DNA of 5,951 bases. It comes from an uncultured Blautia sp. Its GTDB lineage: Bacteria > Bacillota > Clostridia > Lachnospirales > Lachnospiraceae. Numbering within the stretch: the stretch's first letter is position 1; every line of letters starts with the position of its first letter. The position numbers and the translations under genes are program-made. The stretch spans positions 1-5,951 of the forward strand of contig URYM01000120.1 of assembly GCA_900552095.1 (NCBI GenBank). The letters run 5' to 3'. The notes beneath the pieces were generated by a model. It saw only the letters and a program-made list of their open reading frames with translations, did no database searches and was not told the DNA's origin. Positions 1-5,903 of this stretch are shown piece by piece.

Positions 1-973
1 GAACTACCGTTGCCCGGGCCATGTAGCCGCAATCCTCCAAAAGAGCAATCAGGAAATACATAACCATTACCAGGGGCAAAAATCCCACCACCGCACCTAC
101 ACCGCCAATGATTCCATCCACCAGGAGAGCCTGAAGGAAGGGGTTTGCGCTTTCTGCCATGCTTCCCACCCAGGCCTGAAAGGTCTCGATCCCCCCAACC
201 AGCCAATCCGCGATCCAGGTTCCCACAGTTGACTGGGAGATATAAAATACGCCGAACATAATTGCCGCAAAGACAGGAATACCGATAAACTTATTTGTAA
301 GCACATCATCTATGCGATCCTGTCTGTTTTTCTGTTTTGTAAAAACTTTTCTTTTCTCTGTGTCTTTTACAACCTCATTTACAAATGCAAAACGATTTCT
401 GTCTGCTACCTCCACCTGCTCTTTATCCTGAAGATTAAATTCTTCCTGCACATAAGGCGCCTCCTGTCCGCTGCCTTTTAATGAGACCGCCCGGGAAATC
501 ACTTCCTTCAGCCCGGGATGACCAGGATCTTCCGATACCGTCCGAATCACCGGACACTTTAATCTCTCTGCCAGCTTCTCCACATCAATTTCTGTTTTTT
601 TCTTCTCCACCAGATCACTTTTATTCAAAGCAATCACCACCGGAATACCCAGTTCCAGAAGCTGTGTCGTAAAAAACAGACTTCTGCTTAAATTTGTTGC
701 ATCCACAATATTAATAATCACATCCGGATTTTCTTTTTTTACATATGCACTGGTTATACTTTCTTCAGAAGTATAGGGAGACATGGAGTAAGCCCCCGGC
801 AAATCCACTGCAGTCAGTTTTTCATCCCCGTCAAAATACCCCTTCCGAATCGGACTCTCTTTCTTCTCCACCGTAACACCAGCCCAGTTCCCGACGCGTT
901 CCTTTCTTCCTGTAAGCGCATTGTACATGGTCGTTTTTCCACTATTTGGATTTCCCGTCAGCGCAATTCTCAT
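1..973 (-). CDS. feoB: FeoB ferrous iron transporter, N-terminal part (3' end cut by window edge)
   Basis: FeoB is an inner-membrane Fe(II) uptake protein with a cytosolic GTPase domain. I translated this frame directly: 324 codons with no stop, running off the left edge. The G domain shows G1 GNPNSGKT (residues 7-14), switch I with NWAGVTVEKK (G2 Thr34), G3 DLPG (57-60) and G4 NKSD (117-120). The G5 region (about 144-148) reads TVSED rather than the usual SA-type motif. A charged helical linker (about 170-225) follows. The membrane part begins near residue 229 and includes GFLPLV (297-302) and the family signature LEDCGYMAR (312-320). FeoB proteins are commonly 600-800 aa, so roughly half is present. 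The ATG at 973 is supported by a strong AAGGAGG 7 nt upstream and by G1 beginning at residue 7, as is normal. It lies 74 nt downstream of feoA, with an operator-like palindrome between them. Identification is very secure. Confidence 0.96.
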   Translation of the reverse strand, partial: MRIALTGNPNSGKTTMYNALTGRKERVGNWAGVTVEKKESPIRKGYFDGDEKLTAVDLPGAYSMSPYTSEESITSAYVKKENPDVIINIVDATNLSRSLFFTTQLLELGIPVVIALNKSDLVEKKKTEIDVEKLAERLKCPVIRTVSEDPGHPGLKEVISRAVSLKGSGQEAPYVQEEFNLQDKEQVEVADRNRFAFVNEVVKDTEKRKVFTKQKNRQDRIDDVLTNKFIGIPVFAAIMFGVFYISQSTVGTWIADWLVGGIETFQAWVGSMAESANPFLQALLVDGIIGGVGAVVGFLPLVMVMYFLIALLEDCGYMARATVV

Positions 974-980
974 AATGTCT

Positions 981-987
981 CCTCCTT
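981..987 (-). promoter_or_regulatory. Strong ribosome binding site of feoB
   Basis: On the minus strand AAGGAGG lies 7 nt before the ATG at 973. It is the best Shine-Dalgarno match in the window and fixes the feoB start. Confidence 0.85.
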
Positions 988-996
988 GATTTTTAA

Positions 997-1012
997 GTTA
1001 GTATTTACTAAC
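997..1012. promoter_or_regulatory. Palindromic operator-like site between feoA and feoB
   Basis: GTTAGTATTTACTAAC is a perfect inverted repeat with two 7-bp arms around a 2-nt centre. It lies between the feoA stop and the feoB ribosome binding site. It matches 13 of 16 bases with the site overlapping the feoA promoter (1332-1347), including identical outer GTTAG/CTAAC half-sites. The half-sites resemble the GGTTAG/CTAACC arms of DtxR/IdeR iron boxes, although the spacing here is wider than in the classic box. An iron-dependent repressor site is inferred. I see no strong sigma-A promoter here, so it could act on a weak internal promoter or as a transcriptional roadblock. Confidence 0.6.
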
Positions 1013-1047
1013 CTTTTCATAAAAAAATAACGATTCAATCCACCCTG

Positions 1048-1311
1048 TTAAATCGAAATGGCTTTTGCCAAATCCTTGTCCATGTTATACCTTCCATCTT
1101 TAATAGACACAACACACCCACCTTTGCGGTGTGCAATTACAGTGATCGGTTCTCCGCTGTAACATCCCAGGGAAAACAAAAAAGCATTCAGTTCTGCATC
1201 ATCTGTAGAAATGCCCTTTACTACATATTCTGTTCCTTCTTTTGCCTCTGATAAATTCATAATCAGCTGACACACTCCATTCCTTTTATTCTTCTTTCTG
1301 AGATTGGTCAT
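1048..1311 (-). CDS. feoA: FeoA, small SH3-like accessory protein for FeoB
   Basis: FeoA is a small cytosolic protein with an SH3-like beta-barrel, thought to support or modulate FeoB during Fe(II) uptake. The core starts at Met18 (MNLSEAKEG) and shows the family pattern: an L-x-x-a-k-x-G opening, a VVKGIS strand, a short helix DDAELNAFLFSLG (37-49), then GEPITVIAHRKGGCVVSIKDGRYNMDKDLAKAI, the typical barrel ending in a last strand after a basic segment. From the first ATG it is 87 aa, while FeoA proteins are usually about 70-80 aa. The basic first 17 residues (RKKNKR) are therefore doubtful. Alternative starts are GTG at 1275 (AAAGG 6 nt upstream) and ATG at 1260 (70 aa, best fit to the family, but its nearest GGAG is 14 nt away). 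The promoter at 1335-1363 allows any of these. It lies directly upstream of feoB in the same direction. Confidence 0.9.
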   Translation of the reverse strand: MTNLRKKNKRNGVCQLIMNLSEAKEGTEYVVKGISTDDAELNAFLFSLGCYSGEPITVIAHRKGGCVVSIKDGRYNMDKDLAKAISI

Positions 1312-1330
1312 CTTTTGACAAGCTCTTTAT

Positions 1331-1348
1331 GGTTAGTATAAGCTAACC
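1331..1348. promoter_or_regulatory. Operator-like inverted repeat overlapping the feoA -10 box
   Basis: GGTTAGTATAAGCTAACC has 6-bp arms GGTTAG and CTAACC around a 6-nt centre. On the minus strand the -10 hexamer (1335-1340) lies inside it, so a bound protein would block RNA polymerase. It shares its outer half-sites and overall length with the palindrome between feoA and feoB. The half-sites resemble DtxR/IdeR-family metal boxes. The regulator identity is inferred from the feo context; no regulator gene is in the window. Confidence 0.65.
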
Positions 1349-1363
1349 TATGCTTTCTGTCAA
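1335..1363 (-). promoter_or_regulatory. Sigma-A type promoter of feoA(B)
   Basis: On the minus strand TTGACA (1363-1358) is followed by a 17-nt spacer and TATACT (1340-1335). This is a perfect -35 and a five-of-six -10 at ideal spacing. Transcription should begin near 1328, leaving a leader of about 17 nt to the ATG at 1311, or longer for the alternative feoA starts. Its -10 lies within the GGTTAG/CTAACC inverted repeat, which predicts repression when the operator is occupied. Confidence 0.85.
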
Positions 1364-1590
1364 GCTTTTTAGCATATTTTATTTACTATCCATCAATTTT
1401 ACTGCAATTGATCTTCCGAATGACACGGCAGGGGTTTCCGGCAGCCATTTCCAATTTTTATTGGAAGCGCATAGGTGCGCCGGCATTTCTTCCCGTCCCG
1501 AATCTTTCCCACTGCGTATCGTTCTTCGCGTTCAACCGGATGGGTTGCTGTGTAAAGCTGCACATATTGTTTTAATTTTTTACAGGCGTG
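1364..1590. other. Intergenic spacer without a convincing gene
   Basis: This is the part of the 337-bp gap between feoA and phnX that lies outside the promoter and terminator. It holds the small inverted repeats described at 1392-1480 and otherwise no recognisable gene. A minus-strand frame (1623-1399, 74 aa, rich in Lys, Arg and Cys) starts within the phn terminator hairpin. It has no promoter or ribosome binding site of its own. A plus-strand frame (1350-1613) starts inside the feoA promoter. Neither resembles a family I know, and I call neither a gene. Confidence 0.6.
1392..1480. repeat. Cluster of small inverted repeats in the phnX-feoA spacer
   Basis: Three short perfect hairpins can be read. 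ATCAATT/AATTGAT (1392-1398 with 1406-1412) has a 7-nt loop. TTCCAAT/ATTGGAA (1449-1455 with 1460-1466) has a TTTT loop. GCGCA/TGCGC (1467-1471 with 1476-1480) has a 4-nt loop and directly abuts the second. A CCGGC/GCCGG pair (1438-1442 with 1479-1483) could close around the last two, though it competes with the end of the third stem. I recognise no known riboswitch or named RNA. The block lies upstream of the feoA -35, beyond the phn terminator, so it is not in the leader of either operon. A dispersed intergenic repeat or a degraded sequence is possible. Confidence 0.45.
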
Positions 1591-1626
1591 AAAATCGAAA
1601 AAGGGTGACATGAAACGCGTCACCCT
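1591..1626 (-). terminator. Rho-independent terminator of the phn operon
   Basis: On the minus strand an 8-bp perfect stem, AGGGTGAC (1626-1619) with GTCACCCT (1609-1602), encloses a 9-nt loop. A T-run follows (1602-1598), then CGATTTT. It begins 22 nt after the phnX stop codon, the expected place to end the phosphonate operon and insulate feoAB from read-through. The plus strand has no T-run after the hairpin, so it should act in one direction only. Confidence 0.9.
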
Positions 1627-1648
1627 CCTGATATTTATACTGCTAAGA

Positions 1649-2413
1649 TTACAGAAGTTCCAGAACTTTGCGGATATCGCGGATTACATAGTCTGCACCG
1701 GCCTGGCGGTATACTTCCTCTGCTTTTTCTTCCCGCTCTTTTCTCTCCTCCGGGGAAAGGTCCTTATACTCTTGTTCGGTCAGTCCCAGCACAGAACTTC
1801 CCTCCAGGATTCCCACAGAAACAAGCCCCGCATTCTTCCCTTCCAGAATATCCGCTACAGTATCTCCCACTTTCATAACCCGGGATACTTCCTTTAATCC
1901 CAGAGCTTCCATGTTGCGGAAAATCATGTAAGGATAAGGACGGCCCTTTCCTCCCACCGCATCCGGGGAAAACCAGCAGTCCGGCTCATATCCCTGTTCT
2001 TTTGCTCTTTCTGTCACTACAGTCATCATTTCATCCGTGTAGCCGGTGGTGGAACCGATCTTAAGTCCCATTTCCCGCAGCTTTGCCACAGTCTCCGTCA
2101 CATAAGGCTTAGGCTCGGCAAAATTTTCTACAATCTCCAGGATTTTCGCCTCGCTTCTTTTATAAACCCGCACCACATCCTCCTCGTTCCAGTCTCTCTG
2201 ATGCACTTCTCTCCATAGTGCAGAAATTCTCTCCATGGAAAGCATGGTTCTCACATGGTCGATTTTCAGCATTCCCATCGGTTTGCGCACTTCTTCCAGC
2301 GTGGGGGTAATGCCGTTTTCTTCAAAGGCTTCCACAAAAGCCTGTACCGGTGCAAAACACCCGTAATCTACCGTTGTTCCAGCCCAGTCAAAAATAATTC
2401 CGTCAAATTTCAT
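1649..2413 (-). CDS. phnX: Phosphonoacetaldehyde hydrolase (phosphonatase)
   Basis: PhnX is a cytosolic HAD-superfamily enzyme that cleaves the C-P bond of phosphonoacetaldehyde to give acetaldehyde and phosphate. It needs Mg2+ and a Schiff-base lysine. The 254-aa product is close to the family's usual length. Motif I reads IIFDWAGTTVDYG with nucleophile Asp9. The cap domain carries RKPMGMLKIDHVR, whose Lys50 aligns with the Schiff-base Lys53 of the Bacillus cereus enzyme. Motif II is GSTTGYT (120-126). GRPYP (157-161) and KVGDTVADILEGKNAG (181-196, acidic residues Asp184 and Asp188) complete the Mg2+ and phosphate site. All expected catalytic residues are present. The ATG lies 3 nt after the phnW stop, with GGAGGAG inside the phnW 3' end, indicating translational coupling. 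It is the last gene of the operon and is followed by a terminator. Confidence 0.97.
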   Translation of the reverse strand: MKFDGIIFDWAGTTVDYGCFAPVQAFVEAFEENGITPTLEEVRKPMGMLKIDHVRTMLSMERISALWREVHQRDWNEEDVVRVYKRSEAKILEIVENFAEPKPYVTETVAKLREMGLKIGSTTGYTDEMMTVVTERAKEQGYEPDCWFSPDAVGGKGRPYPYMIFRNMEALGLKEVSRVMKVGDTVADILEGKNAGLVSVGILEGSSVLGLTEQEYKDLSPEERKEREEKAEEVYRQAGADYVIRDIRKVLELL

Positions 2414-2416
2414 CGC

Positions 2417-3508
2417 TTATCTCTCCTCCAGAAAATCTTTTACGATCACACACAGTTTCTCAATATCTTCCTCATAAATCTCACCGATATTTCCAATCCG
2501 GAAGGTATCTGCATCAGTCACCTTGCCCGGGTAGATCGCATACCCTCTGTCTTTTATATACTGATACATATCCTGAAAACAGAAGCTGCGGTTCTCCGGA
2601 TAAAAGAAGGTAGTGATAATCGGCCCCTGATGTTCTCCTTCGATATAAGGGCGGATTCCCAGTTCTCCCATCTTCTCAATCAGCAGATGATTATTTCTGC
2701 GGTAACGGCCAGCCCGTGCGGCAATGCCGCCTTCTTCCTCCAGTTCCTTTAAAGCCTGTGCAAAGGCAAGTACTACATGGGTCGGAGAGGTGAAACGCCA
2801 TTTTCCATCCTTCTCCATCGTCAGCCACTGGTCATAGAGATCGAGAGACAGACTTCTGGCCTTTCCTCTGCTTGCCTCCAGTTTATCTCTGCGGCAGATA
2901 ATGAAAGAAAATCCCGGCACCCCCTGAATACATTTATTGGCACTGCTGATCAGAAAATCGATACCCAGTTCTCCCACCGGTATATCCACGCCGCCAAAGC
3001 TTGACATAGCATCTACGATAAAGATTCTTCCCGCAGCTTTCACCGTCTTTGCCACAGAAGCGATATCATTTAAAATACCGGAAGTAGTTTCACTGTGCAC
3101 CATGGCAACGTGGGTGATATCCGGATGTTCTTTTAAGATTTGTCCGATTTTTTCCGCAGAGGGTACCTTGTGATACTCTTCACGGTACAAAATATAAGAA
3201 ACGCCTGCATGTTCTGCGATCTGAGCCATCCGCTCTCCATAAGCTCCATTGGCTGCAATCAGAAGAGTCTCATCCTTCCCCACCACGCTGGTAAGTACAG
3301 ATTCCACCCCAAAGGTGCCGCTGCCCTGCATCAGAACCGCCGTGTATTCCGGTTCTGTTACATGAGCCAGATCCAGGAGGCTTCTCCGAATAGACTGAGT
3401 GATTTTTTTATAATCATCATCCCAGGTACAGTGATCAAACAGCATTTCCTTTTTTACCGTATCTGTAGTGGTGAGCGGTCCCGGCGTCAGCAGTTTATAA
3501 GTCTTCAT
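2417..3508 (-). CDS. phnW: 2-aminoethylphosphonate:pyruvate aminotransferase
   Basis: PhnW is a cytosolic, PLP-dependent class V aminotransferase. It transfers the amino group of 2-aminoethylphosphonate to pyruvate, giving phosphonoacetaldehyde and L-alanine. The product of 363 aa compares with about 367 in Salmonella. Visible features are the start MKTYKLLTPGPLTTTDTVK, typical of the family; QGSGTFGVES (61-70), which helps hold the cofactor phosphate; VDAMSSFGG (165-173) with Asp166 for the pyridine nitrogen; and SSANKCIQGVPG (188-199) with the Schiff-base Lys192. TFRIGNIGE (335-343) carries Arg337, the expected substrate-binding arginine. A GAGG lies 9 nt before the ATG. It sits 23 nt after the binding-protein gene and 3 nt before phnX, its partner in the phosphonatase pathway. 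The neighbouring hydrolase excludes the related alanine-glyoxylate aminotransferases as the better call. Confidence 0.97.
   Translation of the reverse strand: MKTYKLLTPGPLTTTDTVKKEMLFDHCTWDDDYKKITQSIRRSLLDLAHVTEPEYTAVLMQGSGTFGVESVLTSVVGKDETLLIAANGAYGERMAQIAEHAGVSYILYREEYHKVPSAEKIGQILKEHPDITHVAMVHSETTSGILNDIASVAKTVKAAGRIFIVDAMSSFGGVDIPVGELGIDFLISSANKCIQGVPGFSFIICRRDKLEASRGKARSLSLDLYDQWLTMEKDGKWRFTSPTHVVLAFAQALKELEEEGGIAARAGRYRRNNHLLIEKMGELGIRPYIEGEHQGPIITTFFYPENRSFCFQDMYQYIKDRGYAIYPGKVTDADTFRIGNIGEIYEEDIEKLCVIVKDFLEER
2423..2429 (-). promoter_or_regulatory. Ribosome binding site of phnX, inside the phnW coding end
   Basis: GGAGGAG on the minus strand lies 9 nt before the phnX ATG and encodes part of the last residues of PhnW (LEER). 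It fixes the phnX start and suggests coupled translation of the two enzymes. Confidence 0.8.
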
Positions 3509-3517
3509 TTTCGTTAT

Positions 3518-3521
3518 CCTC
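3518..3521 (-). promoter_or_regulatory. Ribosome binding site of phnW
   Basis: GAGG on the minus strand lies 9 nt before the phnW ATG, in the 23-nt gap after the binding-protein gene. It is weaker than the other sites in this operon. Confidence 0.6.
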
Positions 3522-3531
3522 GTCTTTCTTT

Positions 3532-4530
3532 TTATTTACAGCTTTCCGACAGTTCCTGATGCTTCTCAAGAAGAGCCAGCGTCAGAGGTTCCGGGAAAGT
3601 TTTCGGATATTTTGAACTGTTTTCGCTTCCGGTCGTTTCCCCCTCATAGATTGCATTGGGATAAGATTTCTGAAGTTCACTTCTTCCCTTTTCAATTATG
3701 CACTGAGCCATCTCCTGAGCCAGCGGATTCGTATCTTCTCCCTTATCTACTACAGCTACAGACTCTGTCAGAGAGAAATTTCCCTCTGTGGGATCCACAT
3801 AATCTACCGGAAGCCCTTCCGCTTTATCAGCCACAGCCTGCTGACGCAGACCGAATCCTACGGCCACTTCGCCGGCACGGACTTTTTTAAGAGGAGCAGA
3901 ACCGGAACTCTCAATATGAGGGCCGGCATTTTCATAAATTCCGGTAAGTACCTCTTTTGCCCCGTTTTCCCCGTATTCACTTACCAGAGCCTGGATCAGA
4001 AGCCATGCAGTGGAGGAACTCTTTACATCTGTGACAGATACCAGATCTTTATATTCCGGTTTCGTTAAATCTTTTAAACAGACAGGCATCTCCAGATTAT
4101 TTTCTTTTAATACCTCTGTATTCACCAGAATCGTTCCCTCCTGGGAGGTAATCGGTGCGCAGTAACTCTTCTCACCACCGTCAATCAGCTGATAGGAAAA
4201 GTCGAGATCCTGGAACATATTCTGATCTTCCTGCGCGCTGTCGATATAAAAAGTACTCAGGGTCAGAAGATCTGCCTCTATCTTCGTACCCTCGGCCATT
4301 ACTTTTCCGCCCAGTTCGGAAGTTCCGAAAGTCTGAAAGAGATATTTTCCCTCATATCCATTTTCATCCAGCGTCTTTTTCATCGCTTCAACGGCCTCGT
4401 CATCTGCGTTGGAATAGATTACCACTTCCTCCCCGCCGGCCGTATCACCTTCCCCGGAAGATCCGCATCCTGCCGCCGTACATGTCATAACTGCCGCCAT
4501 AAAAAGTGCTGCTGCTTTTTTTCTCTTCAT
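3532..4530 (-). CDS. ABC transporter substrate-binding lipoprotein, probably for 2-aminoethylphosphonate
   Basis: This is an extracytoplasmic solute-binding protein (332 aa, periplasmic-binding type 2 fold) that would deliver substrate to the fused permease encoded just upstream. The N-terminus has a basic stretch MKRKK, a hydrophobic segment and the lipobox TAAGC with Cys22. The mature protein is therefore predicted to be lipid-anchored on the outer face of the membrane, followed by a Gly/Ser/Glu linker. The mature part opens with EEVVIYSNADDEAVEAM, the first strand and helix of family-1 binding proteins, and includes a TSQEGTILVNTEVLKENN segment typical of this group. It resembles the putative 2-aminoethylphosphonate-binding proteins (PhnS2/AepX-like), which are relatives of ferric-iron-binding proteins. 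The substrate assignment rests mainly on the neighbouring phnW and phnX. It starts 3 nt after the permease stop, with AAAGGAG 9 nt upstream. Confidence 0.85.
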   Translation of the reverse strand: MKRKKAAALFMAAVMTCTAAGCGSSGEGDTAGGEEVVIYSNADDEAVEAMKKTLDENGYEGKYLFQTFGTSELGGKVMAEGTKIEADLLTLSTFYIDSAQEDQNMFQDLDFSYQLIDGGEKSYCAPITSQEGTILVNTEVLKENNLEMPVCLKDLTKPEYKDLVSVTDVKSSSTAWLLIQALVSEYGENGAKEVLTGIYENAGPHIESSGSAPLKKVRAGEVAVGFGLRQQAVADKAEGLPVDYVDPTEGNFSLTESVAVVDKGEDTNPLAQEMAQCIIEKGRSELQKSYPNAIYEGETTGSENSSKYPKTFPEPLTLALLEKHQELSESCK

Positions 4531-4533
4531 TTT

Positions 4534-5903
4534 CTATTTCTCCTTTTGCTTTTTCTTTATGAAATATCCCAGCACGCCTTTGATGATAAGATTGGTTGCC
4601 AGAATAAAGATGGACAGTACAAATACTTCATTAAACTTCGTGTAATACTGCAGTTCCTTGATTTTGGTAGTGATCACCATTGTTCTTGCTCCTGCGATAA
4701 AGATTACCGCGCTCACAGTTACCATGGCATTTACAAAATAGTAACTGAACACCTCCAGAAGCGTGGAAATCATATTTGGCGTCACTACCCGAACCAACGT
4801 CTTAAACCAGGTGTCGCCCATCAGTGACGCTGTCGTTTCCCAGGAATTATTCAGTTTGGAAAGTGAATTTTTCATCATCAAGTACGGTGTGGAAAAAAAA
4901 TGTACCACATTGCACAGAATAATCAGTGGAAAAGTATTTTGCAGGGGTGTACCGGAAAAAATAAACATAAAGGCGATACCGATCACCATACCGGGAATTG
5001 TATTGGTTACCAGCGCGATCCCGTCAATTACAGCCTTCAGCTTGTTTTTTAACTGACTTCTGGCAGTGGCAAGCGCTGCTCCATAAGTAACTGCCAGTCC
5101 CAGAACAGCCGTCCCTCCCGCCACAAGAAGAGAATTTTTGTAAACGCCCAAAAGGCTTTGATCTGCCAGCACCGACCGGATATGTTCCAGGGTAAAACCG
5201 ATCTTATAGGGCCACTCCTGCACCAACGGAACTACGAAAATCACTGCAAAGACGGCGAGCAGGCTAAGAAGGATCAGGGCGGATCCAATCCCGCAGATCC
5301 CATCTCTTATCCGGTTTTTCTTTAATTCGATCACAGATATCTTACTGTAACGGATATTGTAGCGCTCCAGATATTTCAGAAGACAGATACTGATCACAGA
5401 CGGAATCAGCATCATCATGGCTACCACGGCGCCCCGGTTAAAATTTGGAATACTTCCCAGCATTTCATTGTAGAGAACCGTTGCTACCACTTCGTATTTT
5501 CCACCCACAGAAGCCGGGATCCCGTAATCCGTAAAGCACAGAAAGAAACACTGAACCAGGGAAGCAGCCAGCGTTCCCAGAAGGGGCCGGATTACTGTCT
5601 GCCAAAATCCGGCAAGGGGCTTATCCCCCATCACCCGTGAGACCACCATGAACTTCTTGTCCACATACCCCATCGTATTTAAGATCAGCATAAACGACAC
5701 CGGCAGCGTGTAGATCACATAACCCAGGAGAAGCCCGTTAAATCCGTAAATGTCAAAAAGCTGATGGCCGAAAAGCCTGGTGATCAGTCCCTGCTTTCCG
5801 AAGGAATAAATAATCGCAAAGCCGTAGGTAATCGTCGGGAGCAGCATGGGAAGCAGTGCCAGCGTCCGGATGCCTCCCTTCACCTTCTTATTCAGATTTG
5901 TAT
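4534..5903 (-). CDS. Fused two-domain ABC permease, probably for 2-aminoethylphosphonate (5' end missing)
   Basis: This membrane subunit of a binding-protein-dependent ABC importer is of the double-permease (FbpB/PhnU2-like) type, with both transmembrane domains in one chain. About ten hydrophobic segments are visible. The cytosolic EAA-like loop, which contacts the ATPase, occurs twice: SRVMGDKPLAGFWQTVIRP (first half) and TASLMGDTWFKTLVRVVTP (second half). This is the evidence for a fusion of two permease domains. The frame is open through 5903, where adapter sequence begins. A GTG at 5883 could be taken as a start, but the protein would then lack the first membrane segment(s), and the frame continues upstream (TNLNKK). 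About 455 codons are genomic, against roughly 550-570 aa for the family, so around 100 residues are missing. The C-terminus ends in a basic KKKQKEK tail. The substrate is inferred from the operon; iron is the alternative, since ferric permeases share this architecture. Confidence 0.88.
4540..4546 (-). promoter_or_regulatory. Ribosome binding site of the substrate-binding protein gene, inside the permease end
   Basis: AAAGGAG on the minus strand lies 9 nt before the ATG at 4530 and overlaps the last codons of the permease. The two transporter genes are probably translationally coupled. Confidence 0.8.

Noticed and set aside
97..309. Minus-strand 70-aa open frame
   Set aside because: It is an alternative frame within feoB; the feoB frame is continuous and conserved through this stretch.
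481..672. Plus-strand 63-aa open frame
   Set aside because: It is antisense to well-conserved feoB G-domain coding sequence and has no ribosome binding site.
1021..1047. Terminator between feoA and feoB, suggested by a seven-T run on the minus strand
   Set aside because: No stable GC-rich stem precedes the T-run, so intrinsic termination is not supported.
1350..1613. Plus-strand 87-aa open frame in the spacer
   Set aside because: It starts inside the feoA promoter region, has no own ribosome binding site and resembles no known family.
2255..2752. Plus-strand 165-aa open frame
   Set aside because: It is antisense across the phnW-phnX junction, low-complexity in composition and resembles no family; both minus-strand genes are certain.
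3140..3559. Plus-strand 139-aa open frame
   Set aside because: It is antisense to phnW, with no promoter or ribosome binding site; a shadow frame.
5881..5883. GTG as the true start of the permease, giving a 449-aa protein
   Set aside because: The frame stays open upstream to the adapter junction at 5903, and the protein would lack the first membrane segment(s) of this family. No ribosome binding site is visible. The gene is truncated by the contig end.
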